A stretch of 64,000 nucleotides of DNA. It comes from an uncultured Desulfatitalea sp. (GTDB taxonomy: Bacteria > Desulfobacterota > Desulfobacteria > Desulfobacterales > Desulfosarcinaceae). The stretch is from contig CALMNL010000003.1 in the NCBI GenBank assembly GCA_937868765.1, forward strand, positions 709,555-773,554, read 5' to 3'. A program made the position numbers and the translations under genes. Below the pieces are notes generated by a model, which was given only the letters and a program-made list of their open reading frames with translations, ran no database searches and had not been told where the DNA came from. Of the stretch, positions 27,301 to 36,535 are shown piece by piece. The number at the start of each line of letters is the position of its first letter. Position 1 is the stretch's first letter.

Positions 27301-28002
27301 ATGCAACCGACACCGTATTCGATGGATCAGACTCAACTTCAGACCCGCGTTAATGAGTTTGTTCGCGGTGTTTACAACTGGATGACGATTGGTCTCGTAT
27401 TGACCGGGATCGTCGCTTATTTCGTCACTGCCAGCGATCAAGCGCTTCGCTTTGTCTACCAAGCTCGATGGCTCTTTTTCATTGGTGAGCTGGCACTGGT
27501 CTTCATCATTTCCGCACGCATTCAAAAAATACAAGCATCGTCAGCCACCATCATGTTCGTGGTTTACAGCGCGTTAAATGGTGCGACCCTATCGCTGATT
27601 TTGGCGATGTTCACCGGCCAGACCATTGTGTCTACTTTTTTCATCTGTGCCGCATCCTTTCTGGCACTCAGTATTTTTGGTTGGACCACTAAAAAGGACT
27701 TGACCGGCTTTGGCAGTTTTATGTTCATGGGGCTGGTCGGAATCTTAATTGCTTCTGTGGTAAATATTTTCATCGGGTCATACGGCATGCAAATGATCAT
27801 AAGTTATATTGGCGTGCTCGTGTTTGCCGGATTAACCGCTTATGATACCCAGCAGATTAAAGCCATGGCCTTGAGCCAACCAGTCGGCCTCGATGCAAGT
27901 GTAGTCAGAAAAGGATCAATTATCGGTGCTTTGAAGCTATACCTCGATTTCATCCTCATGTTTCAGTATCTGCTCGTAATTCTTGGTGGAAATCGGCGAT
28001 AA
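27301..28002 (+). CDS. Bax inhibitor-1/YccA family membrane protein
   Basis: A 233-residue integral membrane protein with seven hydrophobic segments. Family marks are NEFVRGVYNWMTIGLVLTG at the N-terminus, the FVVYSALNGATLSLI segment, TAYDTQQIKAMA near 178 and the end LKLYLDFILMFQYLL. BI-1 relatives are pH-sensitive calcium-leak channels in some bacteria, and YccA modulates FtsH in E. coli; the role here is open. GAGGAGG before ATG 27301 fixes the start. It converges on glmM, separated by a bidirectional terminator. Confidence 0.93.
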   Translation: MQPTPYSMDQTQLQTRVNEFVRGVYNWMTIGLVLTGIVAYFVTASDQALRFVYQARWLFFIGELALVFIISARIQKIQASSATIMFVVYSALNGATLSLILAMFTGQTIVSTFFICAASFLALSIFGWTTKKDLTGFGSFMFMGLVGILIASVVNIFIGSYGMQMIISYIGVLVFAGLTAYDTQQIKAMALSQPVGLDASVVRKGSIIGALKLYLDFILMFQYLLVILGGNRR

Positions 28003-28021
28003 TCCATGATTAGGAAATAAT

Positions 28022-28055
28022 AAAGCCCATGATATTTCAAGATATCATGGGCTTT
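28022..28055. terminator. Bidirectional terminator between yccA-like and glmM
   Basis: A perfect 14-bp inverted repeat: AAAGCCCATGATAT at 28022-28035 and its complement at 28042-28055, with a 6-nt loop TTCAAG. The ends are A- and T-rich on both strands, so it can stop transcription from both converging genes. Confidence 0.82.
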
Positions 28056-28081
28056 GCGGATGAAACACGGTTTGGGACGAA

Positions 28082-29431
28082 TTACCCCAGTATCTTCTTG
28101 ATGGTTGCGGCGATCTCCGCACACAACCCGTTCGTTTGCGCCTCAGTTGGCCCCTCCACCATGACCCTGCATTTATTTTGAGTACCGGAATAGCGCACCA
28201 GCACCCTCCCGCTTTCACCCAAGCTTTCCTCTGCCCGGGCAATTGTCTGACTGATTTCGGGGATGGCAGCGAGATCGGGTTTCGATTTTACATCCACATT
28301 GATCAACTTCTGTGGGAAAATGGTCATTACTTTAGCCATTTCGGATAAAGGCTGCGCTTTTCGTTGCAACGCTTCAATCAATCGCAACGCAGCCATCAGG
28401 CCATCACCTGTGGTATGGGCATCTCTAAGAATCATATGGCCAGAATCTTCGCCACCCAACACAGCATCCTCCTCAAGCATTCGCTGCATTACATAGCGAT
28501 CTCCTACCTGAGTGGTAAACAGTTTGATATTCATCTGGTGAAGCGCCATTCGGAATCCCAAGTTGCTCATTACGGTAGCGACCACTACCGAATTTCTTAG
28601 AACTCCGCTTTCGTGCAAATGCTTTGCAAGTATGGCCATAATCTGATCTCCGCTCAAGATATGGCCCTTTTCATCCACTGCGATTAAACGGTCGCCATCC
28701 CCATCAAATGCCAGCCCCAAATCAGCCCCATTCTCTACCACTATATGCGCTAATCGTTGGGGGTGCTGAGATCCGCACGAATCATTAATGTTTGTCCCAT
28801 TGGGGTCACAGCCGATGGGAAAAACCGTGGCGCCTAAACCCTTAAATAGCGCAGGAGCCACATGGAATGTCGCACCATTAGCACAATCGATCGCAATTTT
28901 AAAATTTTTCAGATGGTTGATTTTTGTATTATGCCTCAAAAAGTCTACATATTGGCTTCCGGCATGATTTCCATGCTTCAAACGCCCGATTTCATGAGAG
29001 GGGGCTAATTTATTTGCAACTCCGCTATCTATGATCGATTCTATCTGCCGTTCTGTGTCATCAAACAACTTGTATCCACGAGCATCGAAAATCTTGATAC
29101 CGTTATCTTCGAAGGGATTGTGGGAGGCGGAGATAACCACGCCAGCCAATGCGCCCGATGCAATGGTCGCGTATGCGATCCCCGGCGTCGGCAGGACTCC
29201 CAAAAGACAGACATCCAGTCCGACCGAACAGGCGCCAGCGGCCACAGCTTGGGCTAACATGTCACCCGACAAGCGTGTATCTTGCCCAATGACGATATGT
29301 CCTTTGTTGGTTTTACCATGATCACGAAAATATTTTGCGATTGCCTTGCCAATAGCAACCGCGGTTTCCACATTCATCGGAAAAATATTCGCCACACCAC
29401 GTATACCGTCTGTACCGAACAGTTTTTGCAT
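28082..29431 (-). CDS. glmM: Phosphoglucosamine mutase
   Basis: A 449-residue alpha-D-phosphohexomutase that converts glucosamine-6-phosphate to glucosamine-1-phosphate for UDP-GlcNAc. KLFGTDGIRGVAN opens the protein. The phosphoserine is Ser103 in SASHNPFEDNGIKIF, the Mg loop is FDGDGDRLIAVD, sugar binding is GGEDSGHMILRDAHTTGDG, and the C-terminal phosphate loop is RYSGTQNKCRVMVEG. It is the last gene of the polysaccharide block, 16 bp after the beta-helix gene, consistent with supplying UDP-GlcNAc to it. Confidence 0.96.
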   Translation of the reverse strand: MQKLFGTDGIRGVANIFPMNVETAVAIGKAIAKYFRDHGKTNKGHIVIGQDTRLSGDMLAQAVAAGACSVGLDVCLLGVLPTPGIAYATIASGALAGVVISASHNPFEDNGIKIFDARGYKLFDDTERQIESIIDSGVANKLAPSHEIGRLKHGNHAGSQYVDFLRHNTKINHLKNFKIAIDCANGATFHVAPALFKGLGATVFPIGCDPNGTNINDSCGSQHPQRLAHIVVENGADLGLAFDGDGDRLIAVDEKGHILSGDQIMAILAKHLHESGVLRNSVVVATVMSNLGFRMALHQMNIKLFTTQVGDRYVMQRMLEEDAVLGGEDSGHMILRDAHTTGDGLMAALRLIEALQRKAQPLSEMAKVMTIFPQKLINVDVKSKPDLAAIPEISQTIARAEESLGESGRVLVRYSGTQNKCRVMVEGPTEAQTNGLCAEIAATIKKILG

Positions 29432-29447
29432 AAATAACGCCTTTGCA

Positions 29448-30665
29448 CTATCGCTGTTCTGCTGGTCTATGGTTCATCGAAGGTAAGCATTCGGTCACTT
29501 CATTTACCAAACGAGAAACAATATCTTGTAACCAGCGAGTCCCTACAGCCGTATCCTTTATGTCCAGACTTTGAATAACTTGTAGATAAGATTTCCCTTG
29601 GAATGATAGCTGTCTTTCTATAATTTTCATAAACTTGTCACGATGTTCGGAAACCCCCTCATAAGTGGAGACACTTAACATAACCGATTCAATTTTCTCC
29701 CACCGTTCAGGAAGTTCAAATCGTAACCCATCCACTGCTTGAGTTGCTGATAAATTGTGGTTCAGTCGCTTTAGCTGAAGAATTCTTTCCTCGATGGCCG
29801 ATCTTAAAGTTTCCTTCAGTCCCTCAAACAATGCTAGTGGCATATCAGCCCCGATGAATTGCCCACGGACCTGGGCATACCATTGTTGGAGTGCAAATAA
29901 GTTTCCGATATATATAAAATTATTTTTTAATACGCGTTTCAGCCCGTGATAAACGCCATGAACGTATGGGATCTTGCCGCTGTGTGGCTTTTCTCCGAAT
30001 ACCAAATTATCTTCAGTTAATTGGTCATTTCGGCAAATAGTACCCGCCGCCAAAACAGTGCCATATGCAATACGGCAAGGTCCCACTAATCCGCCCTGCC
30101 CTCCCAGGAAAATAGGCACTTGGTTAAGCATGACCCCACGTGCCACGTCACCGATAAGAGAAGGAGTTGCCTTATCCTGATTGGGAGTAAAATTGAAATG
30201 GATATAGGAACTGCCGACTTCACTATGGTTCTTGCGACTGGTTCCACCAGACATCAGACAATCACAAAAATTAATCAAGCTACCGAGAGTGACAAAGGGA
30301 AATAGTATAGTTTGCTTCAAGCCGACAGCATGTGCGATGCTTACTTTTTCTTCTAATATTGTTCCCTGCCTCACGTGGGAGCCTGAGCCACAGATAACCT
30401 TACCTAAAAAAGTTGAACCGTTGAAATATCCTCCGTTAAGCTGGACCATAGGACCAACATAACAATTCTCTACAGTCACAGGACCTTCCTTACCGATGAG
30501 GGCTCCCTGGGCGATGTAAGTTTTTTCTCCGGCAATCCTTGTGCCTGGGTATAGCATCAACCCATTTGCCTCAATCCGCTCAATATCAACCTCCTCTCCG
30601 ATAGTTACCGAATTGGGATTTGGGATTCTTGCGCCTCTCTTTATTAATTCGCTAATCTTATCCAT
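29448..30665 (-). CDS. Left-handed beta-helix (hexapeptide repeat) protein, GlmU-C-like
   Basis: A 405-residue protein with a hexapeptide-repeat beta-helix over about 20-215 (GEEVDIERIEANGLMLYPG, YIAQGALIGKEGPVTVENC, CGSGSHVRQGTILEEKVSIA). A helical C-terminal half follows (about 230-405). The helix resembles sugar acyltransferases and the C-terminal half of GlmU, but there is no N-terminal nucleotidyltransferase domain. It lies between glmM and the WecA fusion, with 2 bp between the WecA-fusion stop and its start. A role in GlcNAc-1-phosphate acetylation or UDP-sugar handling is plausible from context. The exact reaction cannot be read. Confidence 0.72.
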   Translation of the reverse strand: MDKISELIKRGARIPNPNSVTIGEEVDIERIEANGLMLYPGTRIAGEKTYIAQGALIGKEGPVTVENCYVGPMVQLNGGYFNGSTFLGKVICGSGSHVRQGTILEEKVSIAHAVGLKQTILFPFVTLGSLINFCDCLMSGGTSRKNHSEVGSSYIHFNFTPNQDKATPSLIGDVARGVMLNQVPIFLGGQGGLVGPCRIAYGTVLAAGTICRNDQLTEDNLVFGEKPHSGKIPYVHGVYHGLKRVLKNNFIYIGNLFALQQWYAQVRGQFIGADMPLALFEGLKETLRSAIEERILQLKRLNHNLSATQAVDGLRFELPERWEKIESVMLSVSTYEGVSEHRDKFMKIIERQLSFQGKSYLQVIQSLDIKDTAVGTRWLQDIVSRLVNEVTECLPSMNHRPAEQR

Positions 30666-30667
30666 AT

Positions 30668-32521
30668 TTAGTAATTTATATCCATGTTCTGCAGATCTAT
30701 TTTGAATTTTTTAATAAAAAGGCCATGCTTCTTACAGAATTTCAAAGCTTCTGAATGTGCTATCTGCCTTTTTCCATCCTCATCATTAAAGGATACCAGA
30801 ATGCCATTCAGTTGGTGCTGTTCATGAATCTGCGTCATTTCCCTGAAAGTTCCTAAGATGGGATAACCTTGTATTTTCTTTCCTTTTTTTATATCATCAT
30901 CATCAACGAAACCAATGGGCATGATGTTTATCTTAGAATTGTTCAAAATTTCGCGTAACAACAGTTCCCCTCCCCTTCCAGCGCCATAAATAACTACCTT
31001 ATCTCCCGACATCGTCTTTCGTCTTTGTGTTTCAAGGAAGAGGCGAAAGGATCCACGCACACCTAACAGAAGGCTTGTATTTAGTAGCCAATCGATAATA
31101 AATACCGCCTTAGAAAAGTCCTTGAACCGAAAAACAAAAGTAACGGCAGCAACTGCCATTAAAGAACCAAACAGAGAGGCACGCACATGCAAGAAGACAT
31201 CGTTTGTGCTCAGATACCCCCACAATCCGCGGTATACCCCCATCCAATAAAATACCATCATTTTACAAGCTATCACTGCTGGCAGTGATTTCAAAAAAAC
31301 CTGGAAATAGAAGGTAAATTCTTTTTTTTCGAAACGTAGGCGATACGCGAGGTAATAGCAGAAAGCCATCAGGCACAGATCAAGTACAACCATAATCAGT
31401 TGCCGCTTGAAAGTTACTTCAATCAGAATGGGTGTAAAACTGCGATCCCTCAACGCCGAAAATTCTTTTTCAGGATAAACCCTCAGTTGTGACAGGTAAA
31501 TACTCATTAGCAGAACAGAAACTACCACAGGAATAATAACAGCCGGAGATGTAAATGTGTCACTGCGACTGACAAAATTGGCCGCGAATCCAGAAATAAC
31601 GCCAATTCCATATAAAAAAAACACTGCATTTTTTTCTGAGAATCCCATTAACACCAAACGATGGGATGTATGATCACGCCCTCCAGTGGAAGCCTTTCTC
31701 CCGCTGAGTAACCGTATAAAAGTTACCAAGGTAGTATCCATGATCGGCACCAATAATACCAGAACGGGAATGGCGATACGCGCTAATTGTGACTCTCGTA
31801 CACCATGAGGGCCATATAGCAGCAGAACGCTAATACTGAAGCCGATAACCAGACTACCGCAATCGCCCATGAATATTTTGGCAGGATTAATATTGTAGAG
31901 CAGAAATCCTCCCATAGCGCCAGCCAAAATAACTGCAACAATTAAGTACTCTGAACTCGTTGGATAGTACAGCACTGCAAGGCTGGCAGTTGCCACAAAG
32001 CCAATACCGGCGCACAGTCCGTCCATATTATCTATCAGATTGAATGCATTGGTTATACCTACTATCCAAAAAACAGTGGCTAAAGTATCTAAGGTCAAAG
32101 AAGTTAACCAATGCAGCCTGAAGCCCAAGAACACCACCAACGAAGCAGCCAATATCTGCGCAATCAACTTGTTATGCGGTTTGATATTGCGAAGATCATC
32201 AACTAATCCCACAATAAATAAAAATGTGGCGCCAACGCAAATAGTTGCAGCTATGGATGGGGTTTGGATTAACGCTTCTGCCCTGAGGAACTGAACGAAA
32301 GTAGATTTGAAATCAGAAAATAGCAATATCGGCAGCAATAGAGCGCCAAATATAGCGATTCCTCCCATTAGGGCAGTCGGCTTTTTGTGCCAGCGATCGC
32401 TTTTGGGCTGCGCAATCCATCCTTTTCGTGTTGCGATTATTCGGACTAGTGGTGTCAACGCAGCGGATAAAATAAAAGCCATGAAAAAGTTAATAACAAA
32501 GGTCATTAGTGGTGTCGCCAT
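30668..32521 (-). CDS. WecA-like GlcNAc-1-P transferase fused to CapD-type N-terminal domain
   Basis: A 617-residue membrane protein with two parts. Residues about 1-335 are a MraY/WecA-family phosphosugar transferase with many membrane helices: NAFNLIDNMDGLCAG, FMGDCGSLVIGF and the His loop GRDHTSHRLVLMGFS. It would move a sugar-1-phosphate from a UDP-sugar to undecaprenyl phosphate. Residues about 360-617 are four more membrane helices plus a Rossmann domain (KVVIYGAGRGGELLLREIL, IGFVDDDDIKKGKKI), like the N-terminal half of CapD/PglF dehydratases without the catalytic epimerase domain. It likely initiates a surface polysaccharide. Its start lies 26 bp after the epimerase stop. Confidence 0.87.
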   Translation of the reverse strand: MATPLMTFVINFFMAFILSAALTPLVRIIATRKGWIAQPKSDRWHKKPTALMGGIAIFGALLLPILLFSDFKSTFVQFLRAEALIQTPSIAATICVGATFLFIVGLVDDLRNIKPHNKLIAQILAASLVVFLGFRLHWLTSLTLDTLATVFWIVGITNAFNLIDNMDGLCAGIGFVATASLAVLYYPTSSEYLIVAVILAGAMGGFLLYNINPAKIFMGDCGSLVIGFSISVLLLYGPHGVRESQLARIAIPVLVLLVPIMDTTLVTFIRLLSGRKASTGGRDHTSHRLVLMGFSEKNAVFFLYGIGVISGFAANFVSRSDTFTSPAVIIPVVVSVLLMSIYLSQLRVYPEKEFSALRDRSFTPILIEVTFKRQLIMVVLDLCLMAFCYYLAYRLRFEKKEFTFYFQVFLKSLPAVIACKMMVFYWMGVYRGLWGYLSTNDVFLHVRASLFGSLMAVAAVTFVFRFKDFSKAVFIIDWLLNTSLLLGVRGSFRLFLETQRRKTMSGDKVVIYGAGRGGELLLREILNNSKINIMPIGFVDDDDIKKGKKIQGYPILGTFREMTQIHEQHQLNGILVSFNDEDGKRQIAHSEALKFCKKHGLFIKKFKIDLQNMDINY

Positions 32522-32547
32522 GGAATGAAAATATTAGCTGCTTTATT

Positions 32548-33534
32548 TTATACAATGTCGGTACGGTTACGCATATAACTGATCACTTTGGTCAAAATGG
32601 CGTCCAAATGGGTCTTTGGATCGAATCCGATCAATTTTCGTACTTTTTCAATCCCAGGTACGCGGCGTTGCATATCCTCGAAATCTTTACCAAATGCCTT
32701 GTCATAGGGAATGAATTGAATGGTCGAGGAAGATCCGCTTACTGTAATGATACGCTTTGCCAAATCACCTATCGAAATTTCCTCTACCCCTCCGATATTG
32801 AAGACCTGCCCAAATGCTTCAGGGTTTTCCACAAGACGCATAAATGCCCAAACAACATCGCGAACATAAGTGAAAGTTCGGGTTTGTTTGCCATCGCCGT
32901 ATACGGTTAAAGGCTCGTTTCTCAACGCCTGGCCCACCAAGCGAGGTATTACCATACCATAGGCACCTGTTTGTCGAGGGCCGACTGTATTGAATAAGCG
33001 CGCAACGGTTACATTCAGCCCAGTGGTTCTGAAATAAGCCAAGGCCATGAACTCATCCATCAATTTCGAAGCCGCATAGCTCCAGCGGAACTTGCTGGAT
33101 GGCCCATAAATAATATTGTCTGTTTCCACTAAAGGGGCATGCGTATGCTTTCCGTAAACTTCCGAAGTGGATGCAATCAATACTCGCTTTTTAAATTTAT
33201 TACACAGCTCCAAAACAATTTCAGTGCCTTGGATGTTTGTTGTAATAGATTCCATTGGATGATCAAGAATGAACTCCACGCCAACGGCGGCCGCCAAATG
33301 ATGCACGACATCACAGGTTCCTACCAGTTCCATCAATATATCTCGATTTAAGATGGTATCGATGTGCACAAAGAGCCGTTTCTGGTATGCGCTCTTTGTT
33401 TTTAGATGAGCGATATTATCCAAAGAGCCAGTGGAAAGGTCATCGATAATGTATACCTCATCGCCATTTTCAAGGTACGCTTCGGCTAAATGGGACCCGA
33501 TAAATCCAGCTCCGCCGCTTATGAGCACGCGCAT
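32548..33534 (-). CDS. NAD-dependent nucleotide-sugar epimerase/dehydratase
   Basis: A 328-residue extended short-chain dehydrogenase. The NAD loop is ISGGAGFIGSHLAEAYL, with VVHHLAAAVGVEF near 76, ASTSEVYG near 122 and the catalytic YAASK at about 150. TFTYVRDVVWAF and RRVPGIEKVRKLIGFDP are typical of GalE/UDP-glucuronate decarboxylase relatives. ATG 33534 is chosen for the upstream GGAG; ATG 33555 is an alternative. It probably makes an activated sugar for the polysaccharide assembled by its neighbours. Whether it is a 4-epimerase or decarboxylase cannot be settled by eye. Confidence 0.88.
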   Translation of the reverse strand: MRVLISGGAGFIGSHLAEAYLENGDEVYIIDDLSTGSLDNIAHLKTKSAYQKRLFVHIDTILNRDILMELVGTCDVVHHLAAAVGVEFILDHPMESITTNIQGTEIVLELCNKFKKRVLIASTSEVYGKHTHAPLVETDNIIYGPSSKFRWSYAASKLMDEFMALAYFRTTGLNVTVARLFNTVGPRQTGAYGMVIPRLVGQALRNEPLTVYGDGKQTRTFTYVRDVVWAFMRLVENPEAFGQVFNIGGVEEISIGDLAKRIITVSGSSSTIQFIPYDKAFGKDFEDMQRRVPGIEKVRKLIGFDPKTHLDAILTKVISYMRNRTDIV

Positions 33535-33632
33535 ATTTTTGTCTCCGATCAACATATTGTATTTATTATCACCAAAGGAATTGTGTGAGCGGTTTATAAC
33601 TTTGAGTTAATACAGCTATTTTTAATAGTTTT

Positions 33633-35774
33633 CTAATTGGCCATCAACAAACGTTGATATAAATCTTCTATGTTTGCTATAAGATTTTGCTTTGAATAAA
33701 ATTTTAATACATAAGATCGTGCATTTTTTATTCTTTGATTATTTTTATCCGATCTACTACGAATCATGTACTCGAAACCGTTCGCCAACTCGTCCGGCTC
33801 GTCTTTAGCGCACAAGATGCCACGTTCACAGAGAATAAATCCTTTACATCCATTCTGATCAGAGTCTATCGTACCCAATAAGTCCTTAATGCCACCAACT
33901 CCTGTAGTGATCACAGGGACTCCTGAAGCCATTGCCTCTATAATTGATACAGGAGTTCCCTCATTCATTGAGGTCAATGCCAATATATCTAAATCTGGAT
34001 AGATTTTTTGAATATTTCGCTCCCAGCCATAAAAAATTATCTTTTCTTTTAGCCCTATTTCAATAACGTACTTTTGTAAAGATTGCCTTAATTCGCCATC
34101 TCCTATAATAACAAACTTAACAGGAATTGTTTTATATCTGTCTGCCAGAATTTTCGCCGCTTTAATAAACATGTAATGGTTTTTTATTGCTGTGAGGCGG
34201 CCGACAATTCCAATTAAGATCTCATCACCGCGCGCATTTATTTTTTCTCTTAACCACCCTTTGTACTCACGCGAATTTAAGAATTTCGACAAATCGAAGC
34301 CCAAGGGTATCGTGTGTACTTTTTGGGATTTGCATATTCTAAATTTCTCAGATATTTCCCATTTTTGAGTTTTACTTATCGCAATTATCGCATCAGAAAT
34401 CTGAGCCAAAATTTTCTCAACTAATGCAAAAAAAACAGATTTTGCCTTGCTAAAATACCCTTCAAGCACATGTCCATGATATGTATGTACAATTTTTATA
34501 TTAGAACGCATAATCATGTTCATTAAGCAAACCGCTATGCGACCAAGAGCACCAGCTTTCGACATATGAGTGTGTACGATGCCAGGTTTCTCTTTAAACA
34601 GAATTTTAATTAACTTCATAAAGGAAATAAAATCATTTTTTATCGAAATTTCGCGCTGTAATTCCGGAATACTAATGAGGCTCTCTTTTTTAGGAAGGAA
34701 TTTAAACAAATAATCCATGTCTCCTTCGTATTTTGATATCGATCCGGCAACGACTTTGGATTCAAAATATTTTGTATTTATTCCTTCTGTCAGCAGGGCT
34801 ACATGAATAGCGGGGCCTCCAACATTTAATCTCGAGATTATTCGTAATATCTTAACCCTTCTTCCTTTTAAAAACGTCTTTTTTGCATAATTGCTTTTTC
34901 TTTTTTTATGCCTTCGCCTTATCATGTTTAAGAACATTACGAGAGCGCATCTTAATGATAATCCCCAGAAAGTTATCGGATTAAGAATTGTTCGCCATCC
35001 ATAAACGTGTTTATTGAAATACTTATAACAGCTGTGATGGAAATGAAATATTGAGACTAGTGGGCGCGTATTACTGCTTCTACCGACAAAATGTCGAATT
35101 ATTGCTTTTGGATAATACACGATTCGCCAACCAGAGTCTTTGAGTCTTTTACAAAGGTCGGCATCTTCCCAGTATAAAAACAGATTTTCGTCAAACCCGC
35201 CGATATGCTCGAATGCTTCTTTTTTTATTATCATGCATGCGCCTGAGACCCAATCGACATCTATTGCATCTCTTCTATTGGAATTAAAACATGCAAACTC
35301 TTTTCGCGTAAACGAATTATTTGGGAACCATTTTGTTAGTGGCGACTTTCTTCCGAAAAGTGAGGTTAATGCAGAAGGGAATCTTCTTGCAGAGCCTTGT
35401 AAATCACCATTTGTTTCATAAATAGCCGTCCCAACTATGGCAATATCCTTGTTCTTTCGCATAAAGTTATGTACCGAAATAAAAAAGTCTGACAATACAA
35501 CAGTGTCGGGGTTCAATAGAAGTACTAGCTCTGAAGCTGTATGCTTGAAAGCCAAATTGACCGCCTTAGCGAACCCTATGTTCTTTCTATTTCTAATCAA
35601 TTTTGTATTTGGAAATTTCTTTAAGATCCGAGAAGGAGAATCTTTTGAATCATTATCAACCACAATTATATTCAATTCCTTGCATTGATTAACTTTTTTA
35701 ATGCTTTCAATGCAATTTATTGTGCAATCAGTGCTATTATAATTGACGATAATAACATCATTAAATGCATTCAT
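33633..35774 (-). CDS. Fused GT2-GT4 glycosyltransferase
   Basis: A 713-residue cytosolic protein joining two transferases. Residues about 5-270 are a GT-A family 2 domain of the rhamnosyltransferase/WbbL style (VIIVNYNSTDCTINCIESI, LNPDTVVLSD as DxD, DVDWVSGACMIIKKEAF, LYWEDADLCKRLKDSGWR). Residues about 305-713 are a GT-B family 4 domain (RIISRLNVGGPAIHV, HTHMSKAGALGRIA, IGIVGRLTAIKNHYM, and the EX7E stretch NEGTPVSIIEAMASGVPVI). A basic linker (RRRHKKRKS) separates them. The two activities may add consecutive sugars. Its DNA is clearly more AT-rich than the flanking genes, suggesting acquisition with the polysaccharide locus. Confidence 0.9.
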   Translation of the reverse strand: MNAFNDVIIVNYNSTDCTINCIESIKKVNQCKELNIIVVDNDSKDSPSRILKKFPNTKLIRNRKNIGFAKAVNLAFKHTASELVLLLNPDTVVLSDFFISVHNFMRKNKDIAIVGTAIYETNGDLQGSARRFPSALTSLFGRKSPLTKWFPNNSFTRKEFACFNSNRRDAIDVDWVSGACMIIKKEAFEHIGGFDENLFLYWEDADLCKRLKDSGWRIVYYPKAIIRHFVGRSSNTRPLVSIFHFHHSCYKYFNKHVYGWRTILNPITFWGLSLRCALVMFLNMIRRRHKKRKSNYAKKTFLKGRRVKILRIISRLNVGGPAIHVALLTEGINTKYFESKVVAGSISKYEGDMDYLFKFLPKKESLISIPELQREISIKNDFISFMKLIKILFKEKPGIVHTHMSKAGALGRIAVCLMNMIMRSNIKIVHTYHGHVLEGYFSKAKSVFFALVEKILAQISDAIIAISKTQKWEISEKFRICKSQKVHTIPLGFDLSKFLNSREYKGWLREKINARGDEILIGIVGRLTAIKNHYMFIKAAKILADRYKTIPVKFVIIGDGELRQSLQKYVIEIGLKEKIIFYGWERNIQKIYPDLDILALTSMNEGTPVSIIEAMASGVPVITTGVGGIKDLLGTIDSDQNGCKGFILCERGILCAKDEPDELANGFEYMIRSRSDKNNQRIKNARSYVLKFYSKQNLIANIEDLYQRLLMAN

Positions 35775-35953
35775 ATTATGAGACCTTTGTACAAACCATC
35801 CTCGCTACCAGATGCGGCAGATGCACGGTTGCAGAAATTTTTACATAGATAAAGCGTAAGCAACTTTTTAAATCACCTAAAAATGTCTTCTATTTTAAAA
35901 TTTTTCCTTTTCTTCAAGGCGCCCATTATGCGAGGAAATTTTTTGCCTAAATT

Positions 35954-36535
35954 CTAAGCAAGCCAAACAATCATTTTATTCGGTATTTCGCACGATAAAA
36001 TCTTCTGCTGAACCTCATTTCTTTCGCGATCATCGGTTACGATGATGCGTTCGCACGGGATGTAGCGAAGATCGGATAGTGGCTTTACAATTCTTCCGAC
36101 TATTTTTTTTCGGGTATTTCTATCATCGACAATTGCCGAGAGCTCGATGAGCGAATCTTGTAACGACAAATAGGCGATTTCGGCCAGATCGGTGGCCCCG
36201 AAGAACACAACTTGACGAACTTTGGCATTTTCGAGTTCATTGAATAGGCGGTCAAGTTTCTTTCGCGCTTCGGTGTAGAAGTGGTAAGAAAACTGGATGT
36301 AATTGTAGGTTAATCGGGCCTTTTCGGCTAGTCCTGTCGGCGTGAGCATGTATCGCATCCGATTTGCTTTCACAGATGCGATCTTGACATAACCCTTCTT
36401 TACCAGGTGCTTGATAAACGAGTTGACAAGACCGACTGAGATATTGAGCTCCTTCGCGAGCGCCCGTTGGCTGTGAAGATGCTCCTCGTCGATTTTTTCC
36501 AAAAGTTGCAGGGTCCTGATGTCATTGGGTTCCAT
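35954..36535 (-). CDS. Winged-helix regulator with Rossmann-like C-terminal domain
   Basis: A 193-residue protein from ATG 36535. An in-frame ATG at 36574 would add 13 residues, and neither has a strong ribosome site. About 5-75 is a MarR-like winged helix (IRTLQLLEKI, SQRALAKELNISVGLVNSFI, LVKKGYVKI, MRYMLTPTGLAEKARLT). After a helical linker, about 105-193 looks like a nucleotide-binding fold (QVVFFGATDLAEIAYLSL, AIVDDRNTRKKIVG), similar in outline to the tail of the WecA fusion. Such proteins often head exopolysaccharide loci. It probably senses a sugar nucleotide or cofactor and controls the minus-strand genes below it. Target sites are not identified. Confidence 0.75.
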   Translation of the reverse strand: MEPNDIRTLQLLEKIDEEHLHSQRALAKELNISVGLVNSFIKHLVKKGYVKIASVKANRMRYMLTPTGLAEKARLTYNYIQFSYHFYTEARKKLDRLFNELENAKVRQVVFFGATDLAEIAYLSLQDSLIELSAIVDDRNTRKKIVGRIVKPLSDLRYIPCERIIVTDDRERNEVQQKILSCEIPNKMIVWLA

